Part shown: one piece after another, positions 56,881 to 64,000 of the stretch
Layout of the letters: each line of letters opens with the position of its first letter
Position numbering within the stretch: the first letter of the stretch is position 1
Source of the DNA: Streptomyces spororaveus
Lineage (GTDB): Bacteria > Actinomycetota > Actinomycetes > Streptomycetales > Streptomycetaceae
DNA: 64,000 bases
Direction of reading: 5' to 3'
Assembly: GCF_016755875.1 (NCBI RefSeq)
Contig: NZ_BNED01000005.1
Coordinates: forward strand, 6,090,001 to 6,154,000
The notes under the pieces: model-generated
Told to the model about the DNA's origin: nothing
Seen by the model: only the letters and a program-made list of their open reading frames with translations
Databases searched by the model: none
Translations under genes and position numbers: made by a program

Positions 56881-57528
56881 GTGACAATCAGCGCCATGGA
56901 AAGCAGCAGCACCGGTACGGGCACCGGCGGGGGCCGTCGTGCGATCACCCGGCAGAAGCTCTACGAAGCGGCGGTCACCCTGATCGCCGAGCAGGGCTTC
57001 TCCGCGACCACGGTCGACGAGATCGCCGAACGGGCGGGCGTCGCGAAGGGCACCGTCTACTACAACTTCGCGAGCAAGAACGAACTCTTCGAGGAACTGC
57101 TGCGGCACGGCGTCGGCCTGCTGACGGCCTCGCTGCGGACGGCCGCGGAGGAGACGGAGGCCCGCGGCGGCAGCCGCGTCGAGGCGCTCGACGCGATGAT
57201 CCGCGCGGGACTCGTCTTCATCGACCGGTATCCGGCCTTCACCCAGCTGTACGTCGCCGAGCTGTGGCGCACCAACCGCGCGTGGCAGTCCACGCTCATG
57301 GTGGTCCGGCAGGAGGCGGTGGCCGTCGTGGAGAAGGTGCTGCGCGAGGGCGTGGAACGCGGTGAGCTGAGCGCCGAGATCGACGTGCCGCTCACGGCGG
57401 CCGCGATGGTCGGGATGGTCCTGGTGGCCGCGCTGGACTGGCAGTCCTTCCAGAGCGAGAGGTCCCTGGACGACGTGCACTCGGCGCTGTCGCTGCTGCT
57501 GCGGGGCCGGGTCAGCGGAAACCGCTGA
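56881..57528 (+). CDS. TetR-family transcriptional regulator
   Basis: A 215-residue regulator, probably repressor of its own operon. The N-terminal HTH (about 20-66) has Thr-Thr-Val-Asp-Glu-Ile-Ala-Glu-Arg-Ala-Gly-Val-Ala-Lys-Gly-Thr-Val-Tyr-Tyr-Asn-Phe, typical of the family; the rest is a helical ligand-binding domain. The start may instead be the ATG five codons later. It is the last gene of the ABC/YhgE unit, 14 bases after the permease, and the palindrome at 53924-53951 is its likely site. Confidence 0.9.
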   Translation: MTISAMESSSTGTGTGGGRRAITRQKLYEAAVTLIAEQGFSATTVDEIAERAGVAKGTVYYNFASKNELFEELLRHGVGLLTASLRTAAEETEARGGSRVEALDAMIRAGLVFIDRYPAFTQLYVAELWRTNRAWQSTLMVVRQEAVAVVEKVLREGVERGELSAEIDVPLTAAAMVGMVLVAALDWQSFQSERSLDDVHSALSLLLRGRVSGNR

Positions 57529-57599
57529 GGCGCGGCGCGGCACCACCCCCCAGTCGGCGGTGCCGCCGGGGCGCGCCGCCCCGTAGAACTGGTGGGGCC

Positions 57600-57839
57600 T
57601 GCCGCGGCGGCTGAGTATCCGTACCTAGGCGCGGAAATGAGTACGTGCGCGGATGGGCTCCCACCTGCGTGGACGCCAGACTGGGAGCCAACGGACAGGA
57701 GACCCGGTCCGCACCGCCGACACGGGGCTGCGGAGCGGACCGGGTGCCTCCTTCCGTGACCGGGACGGGGGACACGGCCCGGTGACGCAGGACGGGAGAA
57801 GGCGGCGGGGCTCGGGGGGATCGAGCCTCACCGCCTTTT
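57600..57839 (+). ncRNA. Candidate structured RNA with terminator
   Basis: In the 351-base gap after tetR, three hairpins follow each other on the plus strand: an 8-bp stem (57656-57663 with 57682-57689), a 10-bp stem (57703-57712 with 57735-57744) and a strong bipartite terminator (57799-57805 with 57831-57837 plus an inner 6-bp stem), ending in TTTT. The terminator is too far from tetR to be simply its own. A 40-codon frame from the ATG at 57637 has no ribosome site; a tiny gene cannot be ruled out. I do not recognise an RNA family. Confidence 0.45.
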
Positions 57840-57879
57840 CGCGTCCGCGGGTCCGGCGGATCGTGCGCCGGAATTCCCC

Positions 57880-60306
57880 CTAGCCGCGGCCCTTCAGCGG
57901 GAGCCGGAGGCGGGCGGCGGTCAGGCGGGCGGCGGTCAGGCGGGCCGATACCGCCGAGGTGATCGCGGACCGGCGGGCCGAGAGGGCCCAGGAGACACGG
58001 GCCGCCGAGCGCGGCAGCAGCAGCGCGCGCAGCCGGGGCAGCCGGTCCGCCGACGCCAGCAGGCCCGCACGGGCCAGCAGTACGTCGTCCGCCAGCTCCG
58101 GGTACGAGACCTCCGCGCCCGGGGGCGCGTACAGAGCCCGCTCCACCGCACCCGCAACCCGGTGCACGGCCGCCGCCGGCTCCGGCTCCAGGCGGCCCAG
58201 GTCCACGATCCGGCTCGCCGCCCGGCGCGGGGACAGCGCCTCGTCCGGGACCACACCCGCGTCCCAGGCGGTGTCGCCCAGTTCCCGCCACGCCGTCAGG
58301 ACCTCCCCGGTCGCCAGGCGCCGGGTCCGCAGCCGGGTCCGCCACAGCAGCGGGAGCAGGGGCAGGCCCAGCACCGCCAGCGCGAGCGCCGCCCAGCCGA
58401 GGATCGCCGGCACCGACGGCCCGCCACCGCTCGTGTTCTGCGCGGGCGCCGCCGTGTCGCACTCGCCGAGCTTCTTCAGGGCCGGCGGGCACTCGGGGGT
58501 CGCCGAGGGCGCCGTCGACGGCTGCGCCGCGCTCTGCGAGGGCAGCGGAGCCGGGGCGGACGGCTGGGTGGCCGGGGTCTGCGCCCGGGAGTAGTCCGGG
58601 ATGTTGATGCCGGAGCGGGGCGTCGGCTCGAAGCGGGTCCAGCCCACGCCCTCGAAGTACAGCTCGGGCCAGGCGTGCGCGTCGCGCATCGACACGTTCA
58701 CGTTGCCGTCCGACTGCTTCTCGCCGGGCGTGAAGCCCACCGCGACCCGCGCCGGGATGCCCAGCGAGCGGGACATCGCCGCCATCGAGAAGGCGAAGTG
58801 GACGCAGAAGCCCTCCTTGTCGGAGAGGAACCGGGCGACCGCCTGCGGACCCGTGCCCGAGGCCGTCCGCGTGTTGTAGCGGAACCCGCCGTTAACGGCG
58901 AAGTAGTCCTGCAGCTTCACGGCCCGCGTGTAGTCGTCCTTCGCCCCCTGCGTCACCTGGCGGGCCGTCTCGGCGACCACCGGCGGCAGGTTGTCCGGGA
59001 GCTTCGTGTACTCCTCCCGGATCGCGGGGTCGGGCTCCGGGGCCTTCTGGAGCTGCTGGGCCGTCGGCTTCAGCAGCAGGCTGCGCACCGTGTACTCCGC
59101 GCCCTGGACGTTCTGGAACCTGTCGCGGCCCAGCTGGTCGCCGACCAGGGTCCGGCCGACCGGCTCGAACCGCCACTTGCCGCCTATGTTCACCGAGGTC
59201 GCCGGATACGGCATGGGGAGGTAGCGCTGGGTGTAGTACTCCGCCGCCGAGATGCTGGTGGTGACCTCCACCGCGGTGCTGCTGACCGGGGAGCGGAGCC
59301 CGGGCGGTTCCGGCAGCTCCTCCGGCACGTCGATCAGGGCCCGCCCGGAGGCCTCCCACTTGACGCCGTTGAACTCGTCGAGGGCCAGGATCCGCAGGTA
59401 CTGCTCGCCCTGCTGCGGGCTGTTCGTCCGGTACTTCAGGATCACGCGGTTGTCCTGCGCGTTCAGGTTGCTCTGCAGGGAGACCAGCGGGTTGACCGCC
59501 GAGATCGTCCCGCCCGTGCCGCCGCCGTCCTCCTCGCCGTCCTGGGTGCCGCCGAGCAGCCCGCCGCCGAGCGAGGGCAGTACGGCCGGCACCAGCAGTG
59601 CCAGGCCCAGGGTCACCGCGCCGATCCGCCGCCCGAACTTCACGGGAGCCGTCGCCTGCCCGCCCGCCCCGTTGCCGAGGCCGGAGTCGGCGGCGCCCCG
59701 GCGCGGGGCCGCGCCGAAGACCCGGCCCCACTGGGCGAGCCGGTCACGGCCCTCGGACAGCAGCAACAGCAGGTAGCCGCAGCCCGCGAGCAGGAAGGAG
59801 AACCAGGAGGCGTCCCCGCCGCCCGCCAGGCCCGAGGCCACCGAGTACAGCGCCAGCAGCGGCAGCCCGGCCGCGGCGGCCGTGCGCAGGGTCACCGCCA
59901 GCAGGTCCACCAGCAGCCCGATCAGCAGGACGCCGGACACCAGCAGCAGCTTGATGCCGTCCGTCAGCGGAGCCGGGATCGCGAACTCGGCCACGTCCCG
60001 CAGGCCCTGGCCGAACAGCGCGCCGAAGTCCGTCACCAGGTAGGCCAGCGGCCCGTCCCCGTGGGACTCGCCCTTGCCGGCGTAGAGGAACGCGAGCAGC
60101 AGCAGCGACACCAGCGCCTGCGCGGCCACGGTCAGGGTCCGGGCCAGCGGCACGCGCCGGGCGCCGGCGCCCACCGCGCTCTGCACGGCGAGCAGCAGCG
60201 CCGCCTGGAGCAGCCAGGCCTGCGAGTCCACCAGGGGGTTCAGCGACCACGAGGTGAACAGCGTCGCCAGTGCCGCGAACAGCGTCAGTTTCGCCCGCCC
60301 GCTCAT
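57880..60306 (-). CDS. TgpA-type membrane transglutaminase (DUF3488-TGase-DUF4129)
   Basis: An 808-residue membrane protein with five to six N-terminal helices (DUF3488, about 5-210), a periplasm-facing transglutaminase-like domain with Cys501 and His544, a Pro/Ser/Ala-rich linker, another membrane helix near 650-670 and a C-terminal DUF4129 domain. At the third catalytic position the segment reads Phe-Glu-Pro-Thr-Pro where Asp-Pro-Thr is usual. The ATG at 60306 overlaps the DUF58 gene by four bases. With MoxR and DUF58 this is the conserved MoxR-DUF58-TgpA operon, thought to act on envelope proteins or complexes. The in vivo substrate is unknown. Confidence 0.88.
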   Translation of the reverse strand: MSGRAKLTLFAALATLFTSWSLNPLVDSQAWLLQAALLLAVQSAVGAGARRVPLARTLTVAAQALVSLLLLAFLYAGKGESHGDGPLAYLVTDFGALFGQGLRDVAEFAIPAPLTDGIKLLLVSGVLLIGLLVDLLAVTLRTAAAAGLPLLALYSVASGLAGGGDASWFSFLLAGCGYLLLLLSEGRDRLAQWGRVFGAAPRRGAADSGLGNGAGGQATAPVKFGRRIGAVTLGLALLVPAVLPSLGGGLLGGTQDGEEDGGGTGGTISAVNPLVSLQSNLNAQDNRVILKYRTNSPQQGEQYLRILALDEFNGVKWEASGRALIDVPEELPEPPGLRSPVSSTAVEVTTSISAAEYYTQRYLPMPYPATSVNIGGKWRFEPVGRTLVGDQLGRDRFQNVQGAEYTVRSLLLKPTAQQLQKAPEPDPAIREEYTKLPDNLPPVVAETARQVTQGAKDDYTRAVKLQDYFAVNGGFRYNTRTASGTGPQAVARFLSDKEGFCVHFAFSMAAMSRSLGIPARVAVGFTPGEKQSDGNVNVSMRDAHAWPELYFEGVGWTRFEPTPRSGINIPDYSRAQTPATQPSAPAPLPSQSAAQPSTAPSATPECPPALKKLGECDTAAPAQNTSGGGPSVPAILGWAALALAVLGLPLLPLLWRTRLRTRRLATGEVLTAWRELGDTAWDAGVVPDEALSPRRAASRIVDLGRLEPEPAAAVHRVAGAVERALYAPPGAEVSYPELADDVLLARAGLLASADRLPRLRALLLPRSAARVSWALSARRSAITSAVSARLTAARLTAARLRLPLKGRG

Positions 60307-61679
60307 TCCCGACCTCCGGAGGTTCCCGTACCGACGTGCGCGGTCCCGGCCTGGCGCCACAGTTCGCCGAAGGCCACCCCGGGCCGGGCGGCCAGTGCGG
60401 TCCAGCCCGCGTCGCCCAGCCTGCGCAGCCGCTCCTCCAGCGGGGGCACGGCATGCCCCGGAGCGGGCTGCCCGCCCCAGCTCGCGGAGTCCAGCACGAA
60501 GGCCACCGCACCCGAGGTGCGCTGGCGCATCCGGGCGGCCAGTTCCGTCTGTACGTCGTCCAGGTCGCCGAAGAAGGCGATGAGGAGCCCGTCGCCGCCG
60601 GATCCGGCGAAGCCTCCGCTGCCGCCCGCGCGCACCGCGTCGTAGGCGCGGGAGAGCCCGGCGCCGTCGGAGTGCCCGACGACGGCGAGGGTGTCCATCA
60701 TCAGCCCGGCGGCCTCCGCGGACTCCTGCCCGCCGGAGGAGAAACCGCCGCCGCCCTCACCGGGCACCGAGTCGCCGGTGTCGGTGAGCAGCCGTACGGA
60801 GAAGCCCTGTTCCAGGACGTGCACCAGGCTGGAGGCGGCCGCCGAGACGGCCCATTCGAACGCGGAGTCGGGGCCGGCGCCGTCGAAGGCCAGGCGCCGG
60901 GTGTCCAGCAGGACGGTGGCCCGGCTGCGCTGCGGCTGTTCCTCGCGGCGGACCATCAGCTCGCCGTAGCGGGCGGTGGAGCGCCAGTGCACCCGGCGCA
61001 GGTCGTCGCCGCGACGGTAGCCGCGGGGGATCACGTCGTCGTCGCCGGCCAGGGCCAGGGAGCGCCGGCTGCCGTCGCCGTAGCCGTTGGACTCGCCGGC
61101 CAGGCGGATCGGCGGCAGGGGCTCGGTGCGCGGGATGACGGTGAGGGTGTCGTAGGTGCTGAAGGAGCGGGTCAGCTCGACCAGTCCGAAGGGGTCGGAC
61201 AGGCGCAGCTGGAGCGGGCCGAGCGGATAGCGGCCGCGCAGGTCGGAGCGGACCCGGTAGGACACCTCGCGGCGGCCGCCGGGCTCGACCCGGTCCAGGA
61301 CGAAGCGCGGGCGCGGGCCCAGTACGTAGGGCACCCGGTCCTGGAGCATCAGCAGGCCGGTGGGCAGCCGGGAGACGTTGTCCATGCGCAGCTGCACGCG
61401 GGCCTCGCCGCCCGCGGGGACCCGCCCGGGGCTGAGCCGGCGGCTGCCGGAGACCCGGAAGCGGGTGCGGTGGAGGGCGTAGACGCAGATCAGCGGCAGG
61501 AGGGCGAGCAACAGGCCGACCCGCAGCAGTTCGCCCTGCCCCAGGACGTACGCACAGCCGGCGGCGGCTATCCCGGCGGCCAGGAACGAGCGGCCGCGGG
61601 TGGTCAGCCCGGACAGCGACGCGCGCAGTCCGCCGCCGTCCCCCGGGCCACCGGCGCCGCGCGGGGCACCGGCGCTCAT
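60303..61679 (-). CDS. DUF58 (vWA-like) protein
   Basis: A 458-residue protein with two N-terminal helices (about 33-68) and a DUF58/von Willebrand A-like domain with the Arg-Gly-Asp-Asp-Leu-Arg-Arg-Val-His-Trp signature near 222-231. DUF58 proteins work with MoxR ATPases, as in the operon here. It shares one base with the end of the moxR gene (TGATG) and overlaps tgpA by four bases, so all three are translationally coupled. Confidence 0.9.
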   Translation of the reverse strand: MSAGAPRGAGGPGDGGGLRASLSGLTTRGRSFLAAGIAAAGCAYVLGQGELLRVGLLLALLPLICVYALHRTRFRVSGSRRLSPGRVPAGGEARVQLRMDNVSRLPTGLLMLQDRVPYVLGPRPRFVLDRVEPGGRREVSYRVRSDLRGRYPLGPLQLRLSDPFGLVELTRSFSTYDTLTVIPRTEPLPPIRLAGESNGYGDGSRRSLALAGDDDVIPRGYRRGDDLRRVHWRSTARYGELMVRREEQPQRSRATVLLDTRRLAFDGAGPDSAFEWAVSAAASSLVHVLEQGFSVRLLTDTGDSVPGEGGGGFSSGGQESAEAAGLMMDTLAVVGHSDGAGLSRAYDAVRAGGSGGFAGSGGDGLLIAFFGDLDDVQTELAARMRQRTSGAVAFVLDSASWGGQPAPGHAVPPLEERLRRLGDAGWTALAARPGVAFGELWRQAGTAHVGTGTSGGRE

Positions 61680-62689
61680 CAGAAGCCCCGGATGCCCGCG
61701 CCGGGCGGCATCTCGCCGCGGGCGTGCGCGGCCGGGACGGGGGTGCGCTGCAGGATCTCGCCGACGACCTGCTCGGCGGTGCGGCGGTTCAGCTGGGCCT
61801 GCGCGGTGGGCAGGAGCCGGTGCGCGAGGACCGGGGCGGCCAGGGCCTGGACGTCGTCGGGCAGGACGTAGTCCCGGCCGGCGAGCGCGGCGGAGGCCTT
61901 CACGGCGCGCAGCAGGTGCAGGGTGGCCCGGGGCGAGGCGCCGAGCCGCAGGTCGGGGTGGGTACGGGTGGCGGAGACCAGGTCGACGACGTAGCGCCGG
62001 ACGGGCTCGGCCACGTACACCTCGCGGACCGCCTCGATGAGCTTGACGATCTCGTGGGAGTGCGCGACGGACGTCAGGTCGTCGAGCGGGGAGACCCCGC
62101 CGTGCACGTCGAGCATCTGCAGCTCGGCCTCGGGGCTGGGGTAGCCGACGGAGACGCGGGCCATGAAGCGGTCGCGCTGGGCCTCGGGCAGCGGGTACGT
62201 GCCCTCCATCTCCACCGGGTTCTGGGTGGCGACGACCATGAAGGGGCTGGGCAGCGTGTAGGTCGTGCCGTCGATGGTGACCTGGCGCTCCTCCATCGAC
62301 TCCAGCAGCGCGGACTGGGTCTTCGGCGAGGCGCGGTTGATCTCGTCACCGATGACGATCTGCGCGAAGATCGCGCCCGGCTTGAACTCGAACTCGCGGC
62401 GCTGCTGGTCGTAGATGCTGACACCGGTGATGTCGGAGGGCAGCAGGTCCGGCGTGAACTGGATGCGCTGCACCGAGCAGTCGATGGACTTGGCGAGCGT
62501 CTTGGCGAGCATCGTCTTGCCGACGCCGGGCACGTCCTCGATCAGCAGGTGCCCCTCGGCGAGCAGCACGGTCAGCGCGAGGCGGACGACCTCGGGCTTG
62601 CCCTCGATCACGCTCTCGACCGACTGGCGCACCCGCTCCACCGTGCTGGTCAGATCCGCGAGGCTCGCTCGGTCGTCGTACGTCGTCAC
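61679..62689 (-). CDS. MoxR-family AAA+ ATPase
   Basis: A 336-residue AAA+ chaperone-like ATPase, probably remodelling a protein complex with its DUF58 partner. Walker A is Gly-Val-Pro-Gly-Val-Gly-Lys-Thr near 52-59 and Walker B Ile-Gly-Asp-Glu-Ile-Asn-Arg-Ala near 117-124, with sensor 1 Thr-Gln-Asn-Pro. The GTG at 62689 has an AGGAG site; upstream in-frame codons extend into non-coding sequence. It is the first gene of the three-gene operon. Confidence 0.92.
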   Translation of the reverse strand: MTTYDDRASLADLTSTVERVRQSVESVIEGKPEVVRLALTVLLAEGHLLIEDVPGVGKTMLAKTLAKSIDCSVQRIQFTPDLLPSDITGVSIYDQQRREFEFKPGAIFAQIVIGDEINRASPKTQSALLESMEERQVTIDGTTYTLPSPFMVVATQNPVEMEGTYPLPEAQRDRFMARVSVGYPSPEAELQMLDVHGGVSPLDDLTSVAHSHEIVKLIEAVREVYVAEPVRRYVVDLVSATRTHPDLRLGASPRATLHLLRAVKASAALAGRDYVLPDDVQALAAPVLAHRLLPTAQAQLNRRTAEQVVGEILQRTPVPAAHARGEMPPGAGIRGF

Positions 62690-62826
62690 CTTGGTTCTCC
62701 TCGGCCCATTTCCAGGGCCGACGCCCTTGGCGCATGACCGGCCCACCCCGAAACACGGACACCGGACCCGGGGGATCCCGGGTGGTGCCACCCCGCATTC
62801 TTGACGGCGTCAAGGCCTCGTGTCAC

Positions 62827-63378
62827 TCAAGAGCTGGGATCGATCTCCCGCAGGAGCCCGGTGTGCACATCGAAGACGAAGCCTCGCACATCGTCCTTGT
62901 GGGGCAGGAAGGGGTTCGTGCGAACCCGCTGCATGGACTGGCGGACGTCCTGGTCGACGTCCCGGAAGGCCTCGACGGCCCAGGCGGGGCGCTGACCGAC
63001 CTCGTCCTCCAGCTCGTGCCGGAAGTCCTCGGTCAGGTTCTCGAGGCCGCAGCCGGTGTGGTGGATGAGTATCACCGTGCGGGTGCCCAGTGCCCGCTGG
63101 CTGATGGTGAGGGAGCGGATCGTGTCGTCGGTGACCACACCGCCCGCGTTACGGATCGTGTGACAGTCGCCGAGCTCCAGGCCAAGGGCCTTGTGCAGGT
63201 CGAGGCGGGCGTCCATACAGGCCACCACGGCGACCTTCAGGACGGGACGGGCGTCCATGCCGGGGTCGGAGAACTGTGCGGCGTAGCGCTGATTCGCCTC
63301 GACCAGGCGGTCGGTGACGGATCCGCCGACGGATGCCTCGGACGCGGACTCTGCAGGCAGGGATGCGGAAGTCGTCAT
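62827..63378 (-). CDS. Beta-class carbonic anhydrase
   Basis: Interconverts carbon dioxide and bicarbonate. The 183-residue protein has the zinc ligands Cys-Met-Asp-Ala-Arg and His-His-Thr-Gly-Cys, and Arg-Asn-Ala-Gly-Gly, the full beta-class pattern of the small actinobacterial type. The ATG at 63378 is favoured because a Ser/Ala-rich N-terminus precedes the domain and earlier codons lack a ribosome site. It is divergent from rsmH over a 396-base gap, in which I see the rsmH promoter and no gene. Confidence 0.9.
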   Translation of the reverse strand: MTTSASLPAESASEASVGGSVTDRLVEANQRYAAQFSDPGMDARPVLKVAVVACMDARLDLHKALGLELGDCHTIRNAGGVVTDDTIRSLTISQRALGTRTVILIHHTGCGLENLTEDFRHELEDEVGQRPAWAVEAFRDVDQDVRQSMQRVRTNPFLPHKDDVRGFVFDVHTGLLREIDPSS

Positions 63379-63774
63379 GGGTACGACGTTAATGGTCACG
63401 GCGGGGCGGGGCCTCGCGTGAGAGTGGACAAAGAACGTCAACGCGCCTTGTTGTGAGCTAACCCACAGGGGTGGGGGTGAGGCGACTGTTCGGGTGATTC
63501 ACGGCATTTGCCGGTTCGGTCCGAGTGCCGCACACGGCGCGCCGGGCGGTTCGTTGACCGCGGCGACCGTTGCACTAAAGTGACGCGAACCGGCCGGAGC
63601 CCGGCCCTGACCGGCCGCCCGGCCCCCGATGAACACTCCGCGTGCGCGGCGCGTACGTACGGCCCGGCCCTCTCCCGCTCACCGGCCGGCCGGCGCCACC
63701 TTCCCCGGCGCCGGTCGCGGATGCGGGGATCCGGCGGTGCGTACGCCTGCCGCGCCGTTATCTGAGAGGGCGCT
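63379..63774. other. Divergent intergenic region before the dcw cluster
   Basis: No gene is supported in these 396 bases. The only feature I can name is the rsmH promoter candidate at 63554-63581, leaving a leader of about 185 bases before rsmH. No mraZ gene is present at the head of the cluster in this window. Confidence 0.6.
63554..63581 (+). promoter_or_regulatory. Candidate promoter for rsmH and the dcw cluster
   Basis: TTGACC at 63554-63559 and TAAAGT at 63576-63581 with a 16-base spacer, a good match to the principal sigma factor. Confidence 0.5.
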
Positions 63775-64000
63775 TTGACTAGCGAGTCCCGACATGTCCC
63801 GGTGATGCTCCAGCGGTGCCTGGACCTGTTGGCCCCGGCGCTGGAGAGGCCCGGGGCCGTCGTCGTCGACTGCACCCTCGGCCTCGGCGGCCACAGCGAG
63901 GCCCTGCTGACCCGGTTCCCCGAGGCCCACCTGATCGGCCTCGACCGTGACAAGGAGGCCCTGCGGCTGTCCGGCGAGCGGCTCGCGCCCTTCGGCGACC
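63775..64000 (+). CDS. rsmH: 16S rRNA (cytosine(1402)-N(4))-methyltransferase, 5' part
   Basis: First 75 codons of RsmH (MraW), which methylates C1402 in the ribosomal P site and heads the dcw cell-division and cell-wall cluster. The fragment has the His-Val-Pro-Val-Met-Leu start region, [11 protein letters not shown] (SAM motif I) near 35-45 and Leu-Asp-Arg-Asp. The TTG start has a GAGAGGG site five bases upstream. The gene is cut by the window end. Confidence 0.93.
   Translation, partial: MTSESRHVPVMLQRCLDLLAPALERPGAVVVDCTLGLGGHSEALLTRFPEAHLIGLDRDKEALRLSGERLAPFGD

Noticed and set aside
53965..57528. Type VII secretion locus (YhgE/EsaA homology)
   Set aside because: No EccC-type ATPase, WXG100 protein or mycosin is in the region.

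Overview
This window is chromosomal DNA from a high-GC actinomycete, almost certainly a Streptomyces. The evidence is very GC-rich third codon positions, frequent GTG/TTG starts, Shine-Dalgarno sites of the GGAGG type, and a gene order I recognise from memory as the S. coelicolor core interval running from ctaE-qcrCAB-trpD through glkA, the MacRS two-component pair, pfkA, aroH, bfr, a PASTA kinase, thiOSG and metF to the start of the dcw cell-division cluster (rsmH). No database was searched, so names rest on motifs and recalled family knowledge.

Layout. 1-4.3 kb: terminal respiratory chain (CtaE, then overlapping qcrC-qcrA-qcrB). 4.35-6.5 kb: trpD, with an IS481-type element inserted exactly at its stop codon. 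6.5-8.3 kb: trpD's displaced terminator, a SAM-IV-type riboswitch with a terminator, and a class V aminotransferase. 8.3-16.4 kb: a long hairpin-forming intergenic region, a Lrp-type RAM domain protein, rhomboid protease, NYN-domain protein, two tandem secreted NlpC/P60 hydrolases, a secreted metallopeptidase-like lipoprotein and a GT4 mannosyltransferase. 16.5-27.7 kb: cholesterol-oxidase-like enzyme, acyl-CoA ligase, metallophosphoesterase, SRPBCC protein, ArsA-like ATPase, DUF5304 protein, glucokinase, EEP hydrolase, lipase-like hydrolase and PlsC. 27.8-32 kb: macS-macR, pfkA and a 2-hydroxyacid dehydrogenase. 32-36 kb: aromatic amino acid block, namely fused TrpE-TrpG with a three-Trp-codon attenuator leader, and class II DAHP synthase. 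36-38.3 kb: metal-related genes, namely bfd behind an iron box, bfr, and a His-rich membrane protein behind a CsoR-like palindrome. 38.3-41.1 kb: endonuclease IV and the PASTA kinase. 41.1-42.86 kb: a 1.7-kb gene-free tract built almost entirely of repeats. 42.86-48.7 kb: thiamine and folate block (TPP riboswitch-thiO-thiS-thiG, thiE, metF). 48.7-57.5 kb: several membrane proteins, a CrtI-like dehydrogenase, a methyltransferase, and an ABC/YhgE-TetR operon with a clear operator. 57.5-64 kb: a candidate structured RNA, the MoxR-DUF58-TgpA operon, a beta-carbonic anhydrase and the 5' end of rsmH.

The most unusual material is the 41418-42669 locus. It is a giant nested imperfect palindrome: outer arms of about 180 bp are nearly identical inverted copies, inner arms contain 40-bp units separated by 23-25-bp unrelated spacers, and a further 28-bp inverted pair sits at the centre. 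I can assign it no gene or known element. Secondary candidates are the CsoR-like operator in front of the His-rich DUF4396 protein, the structured RNA candidate at 57600-57839, the long inverted repeat at 8407-8619, and the IS element that borrows its transposase stop codon from the target site.
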